64,000 bases of DNA. Origin: Cepaea nemoralis (Eukaryota; Mollusca; Gastropoda; Stylommatophora; Helicidae). A program made the translations under genes and the position numbers. A model generated the notes under the pieces. That model saw nothing but the letters and a program-made list of their open reading frames with translations, was not told the DNA's origin and made no database searches. Position 1 is the stretch's first letter; each line of letters opens with the position of its first letter. The DNA is taken from the NCBI GenBank assembly GCA_014155875.1, contig JACEFZ010027108.1:1-64000 (forward strand), in the 5' to 3' direction. Of the stretch, positions 23,317 through 34,074 are shown piece after piece.

Positions 23317-23334
23317 GATTCATGGACAATTAAT

Positions 23335-23575
23335 TAACAGACAAGTGAGGAATTGTGTGGAAGCTGCGGAGATGTCGTTTCATATAAGGATGATGAGAAC
23401 ACCGTGTAAAGATAGAAAGAAGAATGAAGATATCTTGAAAGAAGTTCACTCACAAAGAGAACTGGTTACTTGCATCAGAAATAGACAGTCCACATTCTTT
23501 AGACATGTCGTCACAATGGGAAAGTTGGAGGTGAGGAGAGGCAGGGGAGAACATCAGTACCAACAGAAATGATTG
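23335..23575 (+). mobile_element. RTE-like LINE 3' fragment
   Basis: The frame reads EDILKEVHSQRELVTCIRNR, then QSTFFRHVVTMGKLE, the C-terminal pattern of RTE-type endonuclease-reverse transcriptases (compare QVLQEANENRKLTRKIRRRQ at 50727). It lies just outside the hAT right end and is not part of it. Confidence 0.7.
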
Positions 23576-23585
23576 GCAATATATT

Positions 23586-23737
23586 GGGTGTATTTTTAAT
23601 GACTGTGCAGTGTTTGAAAATATTGCAGGTCCAAGTTTTGTATTCACCCTCTGTAAAGCTCATGCAACACAATAGGTAAATGCGCAACTTGGACCGGCAA
23701 TATTTTCAAACACTGCACAGTCATTAAAAATACACCC
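23586..23737. mobile_element. 152-bp fold-back MITE
   Basis: Arms 23586-23637 and 23686-23737 are 52-bp inverted repeats with one mismatch, separated by 48 bp. The outer ends are GGGTGTATTT and AAATACACCC, followed by TA on the right. It would form a long hairpin if transcribed. It belongs to no family I can name. Confidence 0.88.
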
Positions 23738-24039
23738 TAGAAACGCCTAGAAAGTGGATGTGCCAATGCACTACAGGAGAAAAACGCCTGGGAATCATGG
23801 CTCGGACAGGCCCGATTCCCGAGTGTCAAGTAGGTAAAGGGGTAGAAACATTCAGCGAAGAGAGAAAAACTTCTGGCGATCGGAATCCTGTCGTGCCTGC
23901 TAAGTCCACACTTGTATATTATAAACCCACAAGTGTACGGACTGACTCATCAAATACGAGAGGATTTCAAATGATAATCTTACATGTTTTTTTTTTCTAT
24001 TTTAGTGAAAATATTTTGAAAAAGTAAAGAACTAATGAA

Positions 24040-24335
24040 TCATGTTTCAGTGCAGTCACCGCTGCGTTCAATGCAAGTCCTCCAGCGCCGATAAATTGCT
24101 TGGATTCCTGTAGAAAAAAAAATGTATCTTTGTCGCGTGTGTAACCACTCAAGCACCGCCTGCCACAACTCTTTACAGACGTCACACCGTTTTGAAACTT
24201 CCTACTCCACTCATACACTGCTGAACTGACAGGCATGCATCACCAGACTGGACCTTCATTCGCTGATTAATTTCTATAGGCTTCACCCCTTCACTAATCA
24301 AAAAATGGACTACAGAACGTTGCTCTTATGAATGA
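24040..24335 (-). mobile_element. Internally deleted mariner remnant
   Basis: On the minus strand the N-terminal HTH region reads EGVKPIEINQRMKVQSGDAC and YEWSRKFQNGVTSV. It is soon followed in another frame by GIQAIYRRWRTCIERSGDCT, the mariner C-terminus. The whole DDD catalytic core is missing. Ends and TA duplication were not resolved. Confidence 0.75.
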
Positions 24336-24339
24336 TGTG

Positions 24340-25447
24340 TGAATGGTATAATATATGAAAGAGAGTGATAAAAGGGCAGAATGTTAGACGGGCCTGCGTG
24401 CCCAATTCTTAACCCTTTCAAAATAAAGTTTTGTTGTTGTTGTTGTTGTTGCTCCTCTTTGGTGCATGTCAAAGGTGGGACAGCCATCTTTAAACTGGCC
24501 TTATGACGTCACCGTGTTCATCTGCATCATGATGTTACGTGCTCAACGCTCTTGACATCATTATCAACAATATTGACAGGTAACAAGACAATAGTATGGT
24601 TAATGTAATTTCTATCACACTGTTCAGGTTTTCACATGAAGCCCCGTTGTAAATGAATGAATTATGCTTCAATGGCAATCTCCATATATGAAGCCCATAA
24701 ACGTGAAATCTCCCGCTGTTTATGCTTGACTCCGACACTGCATGGTACAAGAGGAACAAGATGAAATGATGGGCGAGCACTCTCCCGTTGTTTATGCTTG
24801 ACTCCTACACTGCAAGGAACAGGATGAGATGTTTCACTTTTTATTCCAGTGTTCAGTTATAAATCTATCTCTTGCAATGAGCTTCCATTAACGTTACTCT
24901 ACGTGGTCAGCCTCACAATGTAATGCAGCAATCACGAAAAACAAAGGGCATTCCTTCATCGAAAAGAAATACACAAAGCACTACATATGAACATGGAGAA
25001 GACAACATAGTAACTTGCGGTGTATGGCAGAGGGGTCTTTGAGCCTGAGGAATTAAGGCTGCATGGCTAGTGCAGTCGCCACGAGAAATACGATTTTTAA
25101 AACAACATGAGAGCAATTAAAAGAAAGTTAACAAATGAATAAAATGTACTACTTATCTCAGAATCCCAGGCTGTGAAACTAACATACATCTTGACGTTGA
25201 ATAAAATTGGGTGGAACTGCGGTAAAGCTGTGAAAATGTAAACAATATAAAATGACACAAAGTAGTGCAGCTTTACATAACAGATTTACGACACATACAG
25301 GACGTTGCGGCGATTTGCCTTCATCAGCAAACAAACACATTCACAAACACAACATATAGTCAAGGAGATCTCCTGTGACTATATCAAAAGGTGACGACAG
25401 GACGAGAAGAACAAAAGGATGAAAATAATTAAAGCAATTAAATGCTT
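24340..25447. other. Intergenic, one short duplication
   Basis: TTTATGCTTGACTCC occurs twice (about 24719 and 24790) with flanking similarity, a local duplication of about 70 bp. A (TTG)n run is at 24431-24450. No gene or family member was recognised. Confidence 0.5.
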
Positions 25448-26008
25448 AACGAGAGCGAAACTCGAGTCTAGTGCTTCCACATTGACGTGGATAGGCCTAG
25501 GTTCATACCAGAATGCGATCAGCGTTGCCAGTAGTGGGTTGTGCTCAATATTTAAATCTCAAATCCCGAAACAACAAAATAAATCAATTTGATTATTGCT
25601 CACTGGAATTTAGGCGGCCTGGTGTGCCTTGCCAGTGAGAAGACCTGATCGTTCGGGTCCACATCGATTGACGGACGTCAGTCGCGGCGATCGGGCAAAT
25701 CTTGAGCTACAGCCTACGATGGGTGACGTTGTAATATTCTGCTGTGATAATTTGGCCGTGTCCAGCGTGTGCCGCGTGGTCTAGTGTTTACACACCCGCT
25801 TCACACGCCAGTGATCCGGGGTTTGTTTCCGGGTCCGGTCAAGGATATGCACTACTGACGAGCTCAAACGAGAGCGAAACTCGAGTCTAGTGCTTCCACA
25901 TTGACGTGGACAGGCCTTAGGTTCATACCAGAATACGATCAGCGTTGCCAGTAGTGGGTTGTGCTCAATATTTAAATCTCAAATTCCGAAACAACAAAAT
26001 AAATCAAT
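25448..26008. repeat. 141/142-bp direct repeats flanking a tRNA-like segment
   Basis: Copies 25448-25588 and 25867-26008 are about 97% identical, 419 bp apart. The segment between them has a tRNA-like piece at about 25788-25860 (GGTCTAGTGTTTACAC, GATCCGGGGTTTGTTTCC) with diverged A and B boxes. The repeat ends lack TG/CA, which argues against a miniature LTR element. A 1.3-copy tandem duplication fits equally well. Confidence 0.75.
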
Positions 26009-26132
26009 GTACTTTATGTATTTATTTGCCGATTAAGACTGATTGCAGCAACACCCTTAGTTTTCCGTAATTGTGTTATGTAAAGCTGTATTACATCGGG
26101 TTATTATATATTGCTTACTAACAATAACATCA

Positions 26133-26546
26133 GATCGGGACTGAGTGGCCTCGATGGAGGTTCCGGGTTCAAGCCCAGGTGAGGACCGGCATTTCTTCAC
26201 GTGGACTTCTAGTAACAAAATTTCTCCTGGTCTCTGGGTAGTGAGATCGGACGCCCGTGTGTATTGTCGCGCACGTAAAAAATCCCTTGGCAATTGGAAA
26301 CTGAAAAAGTGTAGCCTAACGGCGCTGCCCGGGCAAACTTTCGAGTTAAAAATCTACCCGAAGTATTTTAGGATCCTCGCCGGTGCTACGGAGTTCGTGC
26401 ACTGAGCTGAGATTCCCCGGACTCAGGCTTGTGTTAGGAGTAGAGTGGAGCACTTATGGGTTACACCCGTGTGCCGCGATGTTGATCCGTCGACTAAGCT
26501 AAACTAAACTAAACTAAACTAAACTAAATTAAACTAAACTAAACTA
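26133..26546 (+). mobile_element. SINE family S1, second copy
   Basis: It shares the head B-box (GGTTCAAGCCC), body and terminal GTTGATCCGTCGACTAA of the copy at 3795-4200. It ends in about ten CTAAA units (26495-26548). Part of the tRNA-like head between GGCCTCGA and TGGAGG is deleted. Confidence 0.85.
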
Positions 26547-26689
26547 AACAGTAGATTTCCCGGAAAACGGTAATGAAAGTAGAATATTATACGACTACTA
26601 CTGGCACCTGGCCTTCATGGCAGACGATAGTTTGTTACATAGTGCTTTAAGAAAGGCATAAAAACATCTCCATAAGCTTGAGCTTAATT

Positions 26690-26860
26690 GTAGAGACCAG
26701 GTGTCGCCCATGCAGCATGATCCCCCCCCCCCCCCCCTCTCTCTCTCTCGGCCTGCCTAGTTTATTCCAGAGGACAGTTAACACCAATACGTCTGGAACA
26801 TTTAAAGACAAGGTGCAGAAGCTGCCTGGTCAGCAAAGTAATGCTCTTGCTACCCGAGAA
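26690..26860 (+). repeat. Dispersed repeat family R with poly-C/(CT)n
   Basis: GCAGCATGATC, a C run, (CT)n, then TTCCAGAGGACAGTTAACAC and GAAGCTGCCTGGTCAGCAAA match the order at 53535-53760. Confidence 0.6.
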
Positions 26861-27004
26861 CAGTGTATACAACAATAAGAACAAGACAAACATTATTCTT
26901 TGGTTATATAATTAGAAGTGATACTTTGAAAAACATCACAACTGGAAATATCGATCAGCGATAGAAGAAGAGATGCAATACGAGATAATGGTTGATTGAT
27001 TCAA

Positions 27005-27600
27005 GTTGAGTTGAGTTAAGAACCGACATCACTGCACTCAGGACAGTCCCATACTTGCTCCGTCCTCTCGTTCAACAGCCAGCGAAGAGTCATACAACTA
27101 ATCGCTCCCACCGCTATCTGATTTAAAGTTCTCCTGGTCTTCCCTTTCTGACTGCCGGTTCCATCGACGATGAACTGTATTTTTCATGGAGGACTTTTAT
27201 GTTGGCATTCTGGCGGCGGCATTATGCACAGTGTACCTGTGCGGGCCGTTGGCTTGCCGATACTCCTGTCTTTTCCATTGTGCGGAGCATTTTGTGTGAT
27301 ATTCACTGGCACAGGAACGGAGCAATATGGGGACGATCCGTTGCCGTGAAGTTGGAACCTCGACTAACTAACTAACTAACTAACTGGTCTTCCCTCTCAG
27401 TTTTGAGATATTTCCAGAACCCCTGCCGACCCCCCGCAATCACATTCTTTTCACATACGGGTTCTCAGTCTGTTCCCCCGCCTTCTCCACCTGGTCCCAA
27501 AAGCGCACGACCACCTCCTCCTTGTCCATAGGCAATCTACCACCAAGAGGTGCATTCCCTGCCAGTCTATCATCAGTCTGTTCATTCCCCCAACACCCTA
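27005..27600 (-). mobile_element. LINE-B 3' end, minus strand, split by a SINE
   Basis: The reverse complement of 27010-27145 plus 27384-27600 is the LINE-B 3' end: GAACGGGGTGATTGCG-like sequence, AAAACTGAGAGGGAAGACCA, CACTGCATTCAGGACAT-type end, and the GGTTCTTAACTCAACTCAAC terminus at about 27010. The coding frame is broken. Confidence 0.8.
27146..27383 (+). mobile_element. 238-bp retroposon with (CTAA)n tail
   Basis: It is flanked by a perfect 12-bp target duplication CTGGTCTTCCCT (27134-27145 and 27384-27395) inside LINE-B. The tail is (CTAA)5 at 27364-27383. The body has no clear tRNA head by eye. A related tail lies at 2315-2335. Confidence 0.88.
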
Positions 27601-27610
27601 TACTATAATA

Positions 27611-28250
27611 TTCCGAGCAAGCTCATAGATGATCCATATCTCGTAATAAATGTCTCAGAGTGTAAATGCTAATCTTCCAACTGAAACATTGTTTTGTTTT
27701 ATAGTTTTTAGTGTGTTCTAGAAAACAATTGCTGTCTAATTGCATTTAATTTATTCACCCAGATGTTGGCAGGGCTGCCAGGAGGAAGTAACTACAAACT
27801 CAAGTTGCGATATTACCGTTCTTGGTACCATGATGGCGTCCGAATAACGACAAGTGGAACAATTTGATCTTGCAGGCGTTATTTCCCACATAAACGCAGG
27901 TACACACGACTACAACCACTGCTTTTAGTGTATTTCACACGTGTACACAGTTACCCAGAATTCTACTCTTGAAATGCGTGGTTTGCACAACTGTACAGTA
28001 GAGTATATTGGGCCCGATCGGGCAGTAATATTTATTTATTTATTTTATATTTATATTTATTAATAATAAAATAAATTTACATTGCGGAATCACAATAGAA
28101 AACTTATTATTCTTTAGTATATCAATAGAGGCTGAGAGGTGACAATATGCGCCGGAGACTCAGAAGTTGCCAGGTTAAATCCCAATGTAGGCCTACACAT
28201 CTTTATAATTACTAATTACTGAACTAATTGAGTCAAGATCTATTTATTTG
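27611..28250. other. AT-rich stretch, nothing recognised
   Basis: It includes a (TTTA)n run near 28031-28070. No gene, RNA or known repeat was seen. Confidence 0.45.
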
Positions 28251-28254
28251 GTAG

Positions 28255-28510
28255 TGAGAGTTGAGTTTTATTAGAATCCACATCACTGCACTTGGGGTGT
28301 TCCTTAAGCTCTCCATCCCAATATTCAACAACCAGTGAAGAGTCCCAGTACTGATACCACTTTCAGCCTGATTATGGTCCGTCAAGTCTTTCTTGAGAGT
28401 CGGCCAGATCCTCTACTCCTTACACCCCACCATTCTCCGGCCCCGGGCGATGATGATTTATCTGTTCTTCCACTCTGTTCACATGAGGGCCTTGACTTGG
28501 CTAGTGAGAT
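28255..28510 (-). mobile_element. LINE-B 3' end, old copy, minus strand
   Basis: From the right, the order matches LINE-B in reverse: GTTGAGTTTTATTAGAATCC, ACATCACTGCACTTGG and CAACCAGTGAAGAGTC. It is strongly diverged. Confidence 0.65.
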
Positions 28511-28954
28511 TGGATACTCAGTCTTCTTTGTTAAGGAAAAAAATGGGGACCATTATGCAAATTTCACACATAAAAACAATCCCGTATAGTTGGGAAATCC
28601 CATGGAATGAACAAACAAACTCTATTTCAAAGAGTCACAAAGACACAGGCCCGACTGACATTTGACCCTTCCAGTCACTTATTGTTTTACACACCAGTCA
28701 TTTATCAATTTATCATGAATGTTACATTTACGTTGGGGGAGGGGGGGGGGGGAGAGGAGGGATAAATTAATGCTGTAAACATACACCACATATACACAAT
28801 TCATATTTCGAGGCTGTTGTTTTGGTGTAACTGCCTGAAAATAAAACCTACATGTGCGGATTATACTATACACATAACAGGAAAACAAAAGTGATTTGCC
28901 AGTTTGGTAAATTGAGTTTTTGAAAATTATTCTTCAAGAAAAAAAAAAGGGAAT

Positions 28955-29140
28955 CTCTATGTCAAAGTGGTCAAGCTGTTAGGTTGTGGGTGTGATTCTG
29001 GGCTACGTTTTTGGTTCACGAGTTCATTTTTCTCGGAGACTCCTGGGGGTGCTTTGTGCAATGATTTCGGCAAGCCGCCCTGCAGAAAGAGACCAAACCA
29101 TACAGTATAAAACCCGGGGCAATGAAGTTGATCCTCTCGA
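28955..29140 (+). mobile_element. SINE family S5
   Basis: A tRNA-like head (CAAAGTGGTCAAGCTGTTAG, GATTCTGGGC) is followed by TTTGTGCAATGATTTCGGCA and AAGAGACCAAACCAT. Related copies are at 44818-45035 (+) and 63850-64000 (-). The poly-G tract at 28735-28755 lies just upstream. Confidence 0.6.
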
Positions 29141-29244
29141 CTTTTAAGATGTTTTTTTTTAATTCTTAAAGAATATCATGACACATGATTTGGCTTCATT
29201 TACTGCTGGGAGTTAATTAAAAAATTCTGATCATAAACATTGAC

Positions 29245-29800
29245 ACCAGCAGATGACATCAACACCAACAAGATGTCACCATCATCATCGTCACTGCAGC
29301 TTTCCGCTGGATGGAGAATACGACACACACACACATCGTGATTGTAACTGACTCAGAAAGCATGCTGAGGAAGGTGAGGACAGGCATGATTCGTGTAGAG
29401 TGAATTGCTTCGCTTCGGAGGTCACGGTAGCAAGTATTGCCTGGATATTTTCTCTGGGGCATGCTGATGTGCTGGGGAATGAACAGGTGGACAGATTGGC
29501 TGGCTCTGCAAAACTTGGTAGAGTATTGATGCATGACAAGGCAGATGTGGTTGCGGCCTTGTGGGAGCACGTGTACACCTCGGAGAAGCAAATGGATCAT
29601 CATGGTCTGGCAAGAATGAGGCAGCGAGGAGTGACGAGGGAACTGGCCGACGCTCAACACTCAGAGGAAAGGCGAGACGGACATATAATCAGATTGCTAC
29701 TGGTACTATTGGTGTTGGAACTCTTCGTTGGCTGCTGAGGATGGGGACGGAGCGCTTGTGGGAATGCCCAGAATGCTGTGATGTCGGTACCTAGATCAAT
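29245..29800 (+). mobile_element. LINE-B RNase H/3' end copy
   Basis: RNase H landmarks survive in pieces: IVTDSESMLRKVRTG and GHADVLGNEQVDRLAGSAK. The end is GATGTCGGTACCTAGATCAA with a (TCAA)n tail, a variant of the family terminus. Frames are broken. The 400-740 region of open frame at 29400-29738 is this remnant, not a host gene. Confidence 0.8.
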
Positions 29801-29924
29801 CAATCAATCAATCATCATCATTGATAGACACAGAGCAGTGATGCTTTTACCTTGATGGGTATGCTAAGCTTGCTAACATTAAATATCTACAAACCCTCTT
29901 TGACAGCACCACTTGGTGAGGTAT

Positions 29925-30205
29925 TTGTGTGTGATTAAGCAGATGTGGTCGGGGCTCTTTGTGATCATGTGTATAGTGCAGAACGGGTAGATCACCACGG
30001 CTTGGAGAGAATGTTGTTGCAGGGAGTGACCAGATGATTTGGCTGACACTCAAAGCTCCGAGGAAATGCCAGACGGACACATAATCAGACTGCTACTGTT
30101 ACCATTAGTATTGGGACTCTTCGCTGGTTGTTGAAGATGAGGACGAAGTATGTATGGGAGTGTGCCAAGTGTTGTGCTGTCAATTCTGGACTCAACTCAA
30201 GCATA
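29925..30205 (+). mobile_element. LINE-B 3' end, second adjacent copy
   Basis: GATTAAGCAGATGTGGTCGG, then ATTGGGACTCTTCGCTGGTT and TGTGCCAAGTGTTGTGCTGT, ending GGACTCAACTCAA. It is a tandem neighbour of the copy ending at 29800. Confidence 0.7.
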
Positions 30206-30412
30206 GTTTGACAATTACACTACAAATTTATGCCATACTAATGGTCAAATTCACATGATTTTCAAATATTGACAGAAAACTAAAACCTCAGAAGCTAAAC
30301 ACCTTTACTTGTTGCCAGCCCTCCTGGCGTTGGGTTCCAGTCTCAGTCTTCCACAGCCTACTGGTTTCTGAGCTCAGCAATTCATGAGCGAGTCTAAAGA
30401 CTAACCACATGG

Positions 30413-31030
30413 AGGTCAGCATAGCTGAATGGATAAGAGCACTTGCTCTTAAGCTTCCGGTGTGCTGATGTCAAAATAGTGGGTTCAACCACTACACCGG
30501 TCATTTGGACTAAAATATTGACTTCTCGTCCTTGATTTGGGGACATAAATTACAAGTACCTTATAAGTTGGAGTGGGTTCATCTGATGGTGAGGGACACT
30601 GGTAATTGGGAAGGGAGACATTATTCACAGACGGGGCCCTGTAACATGTATTACATCCATCAATCGGTCTAGCAGTCCACTACACACTCAACCGGAAGTG
30701 ATCGACAACACATTCAATTATATGATTCTTTATTTCAATAAATACAATACGCAATAGCACTTGCTTGCCTTCTTTATTATATTACTGCCTTCTATTATTT
30801 GTGTGTATCTGTAATTAATACATGCACTGGCCCCCCAACATATGCCAGTTTGCATTCCTCGAATGTATAGGTGATAGTAAACGTCACGTTACCAGCAGCG
30901 TCTGTGAATAATCACTTCGATTGGGAAAGCTAATCCACATGCAAAAGTCAACCCAGTGTACTCAAAGTAGCAGAATGTGTATGGACTGCACTTGAGGTCA
31001 AAGTGAGCAAATGCACACACAAAACACTAA
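30413..31030 (+). mobile_element. SINE family S2, split by a MITE
   Basis: The tRNA-like head has an A-box-like TAGCTGAATGGATAAGAGCA and B-box GGGTTCAACCAC. The body includes GTCCTTGATTTGGGGACATA and GTGGGTTCATCTGATGG. The SINE is cut at 30611 and resumes at about 30920 with AAGCTAATCCACATGCAAAA. Family copies are at 31301, 33094, 39530, 60650 and 61826. Confidence 0.85.
30612..30919. mobile_element. 308-bp MITE inside SINE S2
   Basis: The flanks repeat ATTGGGA (30605-30611 and 30920-30926). The inverted ends share ATTATTCACAGACG on the left with CGTCTGTGAATAAT on the right. The SINE reads through cleanly when the block is skipped. A 7- or 8-bp duplication suggests a hAT-type MITE. Confidence 0.8.
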
Positions 31031-31300
31031 TCACTTCACTGCCACCAAATGCTCTTTGCTCACACGGCACTTTTCCATGTAATAAGGAAGCTGGTTCCCG
31101 TACCTTTTTTACCTCTTTAATAGAAGAGGAGCAATGGAGATGACGTAGTTGATAACATTGATGTCATGTGACCATTCTCATGTGGTTTATGGGGATAGTC
31201 AATGCTGTTTCACAATCCTGACATCTCAGGTTCAAGGGCAGTCGCAGGCCACTTGGGGGAAGATCTCTTTGTGTTGACTTTCATAAGAGTATGAGTGAGT

Positions 31301-31600
31301 ATGTCAACACGGTCGAATGGATAAGAACGCATGTTCTTAAACATCCGGTGTGCTGATGCCGAGGTAAGGGGTTCAACCCCTACACAGGACAGTTGGACTA
31401 AAATGTTGACCTATTGTCCTTGTCTTCGGGACATTAATTACTAGTGCCTCTGATGTCAGAGTGGGTTCGCCTAATGGCGAGGAACACTGCTAATAGGTAA
31501 AGCTAATTCACATGCAAACTTGAGTCCAACACTACTAGAAGTAGTGTGTACGGACCACGCTTGAGGTCAAACCGAGCGAGTGCAAGAAAAAAAAATATGA
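31301..31600 (+). mobile_element. SINE family S2
   Basis: Head CACGGTCGAATGGATAAGAA, B-box GGTTCAACCCC, body TGTCCTTGTCTTCGGGACAT and GGTTCGCCTAATGGCGAGGA, ending in an A-run at 31587. An S4 3' module follows at 31781-31873. Confidence 0.85.
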
Positions 31601-31921
31601 GTATGAGTGTCGAAAAAAAAAAAAAAGAAGTAGAGGAAGAAATTAATAATTTGTGGAGGATATGGACACAGCTGTATGGGATAGCTAAGAATAGGAGGGC
31701 TTGAAATGAGCTGGTTGAGAGTCAATGCTTCAATGGAGGGTAAAGGGCAAAAGAATATGAAGAAGAGTGTTGGCTATTCAGAAAGCAGTGGCAAACTACT
31801 GATTGTAAAACTGCTTAGAACATCACAAATAGCCTGTAAATGCTGGCATTGATTTGATGTACTTTAAAGGACAAGCAATTAATCTTAACCATATTAAGAC
31901 ATAATTTTAAATATAATTTTC

Positions 31922-32968
31922 ATGTCTTATTCAGGATGGCTACAGGAGTCGAAGGAAGCCGCTTTCATCTGCCGTTTAGAGGAGCATGGGAGCAGACTTC
32001 TAAACAATCTGTATTTTCAGCGGAATGACGGCAAATACTGCGACCTGATTATACACACCCCAAACTCCTCCTTGCTCGTGCACGCATGTGTCTTGTCGTC
32101 ATTTAGCTCCAGAATTGCCTCTTTAATCTCACGGCAGATTTCAAGGAATAAAATCGGTACATTAAACTTTTACACTGTTGAGGTTAAGTTCAGCCATGAT
32201 GTCATGGAATCAATTGTGACTGCGCTATACACCGGCATTCTCCAGCCTCCAGCAAATATTTTGAAGGATATACTTCTGGCGGCACAGTGGTTAAAAATAA
32301 GTGAAATTGTAAATGTGATAAAGAAGTATTCGCATCTTGTGCCGAAACAGAAGAACAAACCTATAGTTATAAAAATTTCGACTAAAGAAGAGCCTTCTAC
32401 TATCATCTCCAAAGATGAGCAGGTTATAAAAGATGGTTCTATAGAGAGTTCTTCACATGCCGGGCATAACTCGGATGAAGGTGATGATTGTGGATCTGTT
32501 TATAGTGTGGATACTGATTCAGGGTCGGATTCGGATACACAAACGTTGAACCCAGAGTCGAGTGCAAAACAAATTTGTGATGCAGCAAGTGGTGATGTTA
32601 GTCAGGTATCGGATGTTAATAAATTGAATCATGAACTGGTTGATGCCAATATTAGAATTCATTTCAATACGACTGATATGTATTCAGACAATGCTGTACA
32701 AATGGTGGATGTGAAACAAGAGGTGGATGAGTCTAGTGATAGTGAAGAACAACTGAATGATTCTAAAGAGCAAACAGTTGTAGAAAATTCCAAGCCTTTG
32801 AAAGAAGTCAAACACAAAGTGTGCCAGATTACTGCTGCTGTGTTGCCAAAGCGGGGAAGAAAGATTTCAAAAGCTGCAATTCCAAAGGATAAAGGGAACT
32901 CACGCAAGCGGAAAATTGCGGATGAGAAGGTTAAAAAGGGCAAGCGAGGACGTCCATCAGGTAGCAAG
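31922..32968 (+). CDS. BTB-zinc finger gene, BTB exon
   Basis: The frame opens with ATG at 31922. A BTB/POZ fold spans residues about 20-130: HGSRLLNNLYFQRNDGKYCD, then LLVHACVLSSFSSRIASLI and LYTGILQPPANILKDILLAA. A Ser/Asp/Glu-rich linker follows. It ends with an AT-hook-like core GKRGRPSGSK directly at the donor AAG|GTGAAA (32968/32969), phase 0. Reading on would stop at 33019. BTB domains dimerise, so this is a likely nuclear transcription factor. TTATTCAG at 31927-31934 looks like a 3' splice site, so the exon may instead begin at 31935 with earlier exons unseen. No close orthologue is named. Confidence 0.85.
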
Positions 32969-33093
32969 GTGAAAGCCGCAGGATGGCCTGCAAAGATACT
33001 CTGGAGACCACACTTATAGAAGAGGTAAGACATTGAGTGTTTAGCATTAGTTTCGTGTGAAGTGGCTAGATGGGAGAAGAGTTTAGCACGGGA

Positions 33094-33335
33094 CACTGGT
33101 AATAGGGAAAGCTAATGCACATGCAAAATTTAGCTTTCCCTATTAACATTGTCCCTTGCCATCAGGCAAACTTCAGAGGTTCTTCAGAGGTACTTGTAAT
33201 TTACGTCTCCAAGTCAAGGACGATAGGTCAACATTTTAGTCCAGCTGACCGGTGTAGGGGTTGAACTCCTCACCTTGGCATCAGCACACTGGATGTTTAA
33301 GAACACACGTTCTTATCCATTCGGCCATGCTGACC
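33094..33335 (-). mobile_element. SINE family S2, minus strand, intronic
   Basis: The reverse complement gives the head GGCCGAATGGATAAGAACGT, GGTTCAAC B-box region and GGCAAGGGACAATGTTAATA-type 3' part. It lies about 125 bp after the BTB exon. Confidence 0.85.
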
Positions 33336-33419
33336 TAATGCCTTATTTGATTTCCTCCCTTCCCCCAGACAAGGGAACTAACAGCACTGACAAGGGGAGA
33401 CACGATGTAGCTTTCAATT

Positions 33420-33640
33420 AGGTGCCATTTCCACAGTGAAAGTTGGCTGTAGGGAATCTCCAACACTGTCTGTCTCTTGCTCTGACCGTACATTCTGTCA
33501 GACTGCTGTTCGTCCATCTCTTGATGTTACCTTCCCACTAGTATCATTGTCTATCTCTTGCTCACTCGCCTTCAACCTTACCCTCCAGTGTGGTTTTTAT
33601 AAGTGTGTTATTTCTTTTAACATGGCTGAAATAGACATAA
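33420..33640 (-). mobile_element. RTE-like LINE 3' fragment, minus strand
   Basis: It is similar to 53075-53290. Both read on the minus strand as NHTGG..., ending LQSDRMYG-like and RQTVLE, the C-terminal end of an RTE-type protein. Frames are broken. Confidence 0.6.
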
Positions 33641-33734
33641 AACAAGACACCCCGCCCTACACTGCAAGGTGCTACAGGCAGTAGATGACAGTTTTTTTAA
33701 CCCATGCCACAAAGTCCTATCTTTGACTATCTCC

Positions 33735-34013
33735 TGCATCTCTCTCAATGTCCTCCCCATACAGTCCATCTCTCTCAATGTCCTCCCCATACAGTCCATC
33801 TCTCTCAATGTCCTCCCCATACAGTCCATCTCTCTCAATGTCCTCCCCATACAGTCCATCTCTCTCAATGTCCTCCCCATACAGTCCATCTCTCTCAATG
33901 TCCTCCCCATACAGTCCATCTCTCTCAATGTCCTCCCCATACAGTCCATCTCTCTCAATGTCCTCCCCATACAGTCCATCTCTCTCAATGTCCTCCCCAT
34001 ACAGTCCATCTCT
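33735..34013. repeat. 30-bp minisatellite, about 9 copies
   Basis: The unit begins TCTCTCAATGTCCTCCCCAT and repeats every 30 bp with almost no variation. Because 30 is a multiple of three, long open frames appear on both strands. These are not genes. Confidence 0.95.
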
Positions 34014-34074
34014 TGTCTAATTTTCTCCCACTATTCATTCTTCTCATCGGTTTCAGTCAAGGGAGCGTGACACC

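Noticed and set aside
25788..25860. Functional tRNA-Val candidate
   Set aside because: Stems do not close and the B-box is GGTTTGTTTCC. It is more likely a SINE-like relic.
25448..26008. Definite miniature LTR retrotransposon
   Set aside because: The direct repeats lack TG...CA ends, a primer site and a target duplication that I could find.
29400..29738. Host RNase H-like gene
   Set aside because: It is a LINE-B 3' remnant with the family terminus and broken frame.
31936..32022. Alternative ATG (ATGGCTACAGGAG) for the BTB gene
   Set aside because: That frame stops within about 30 codons and does not encode the BTB fold.
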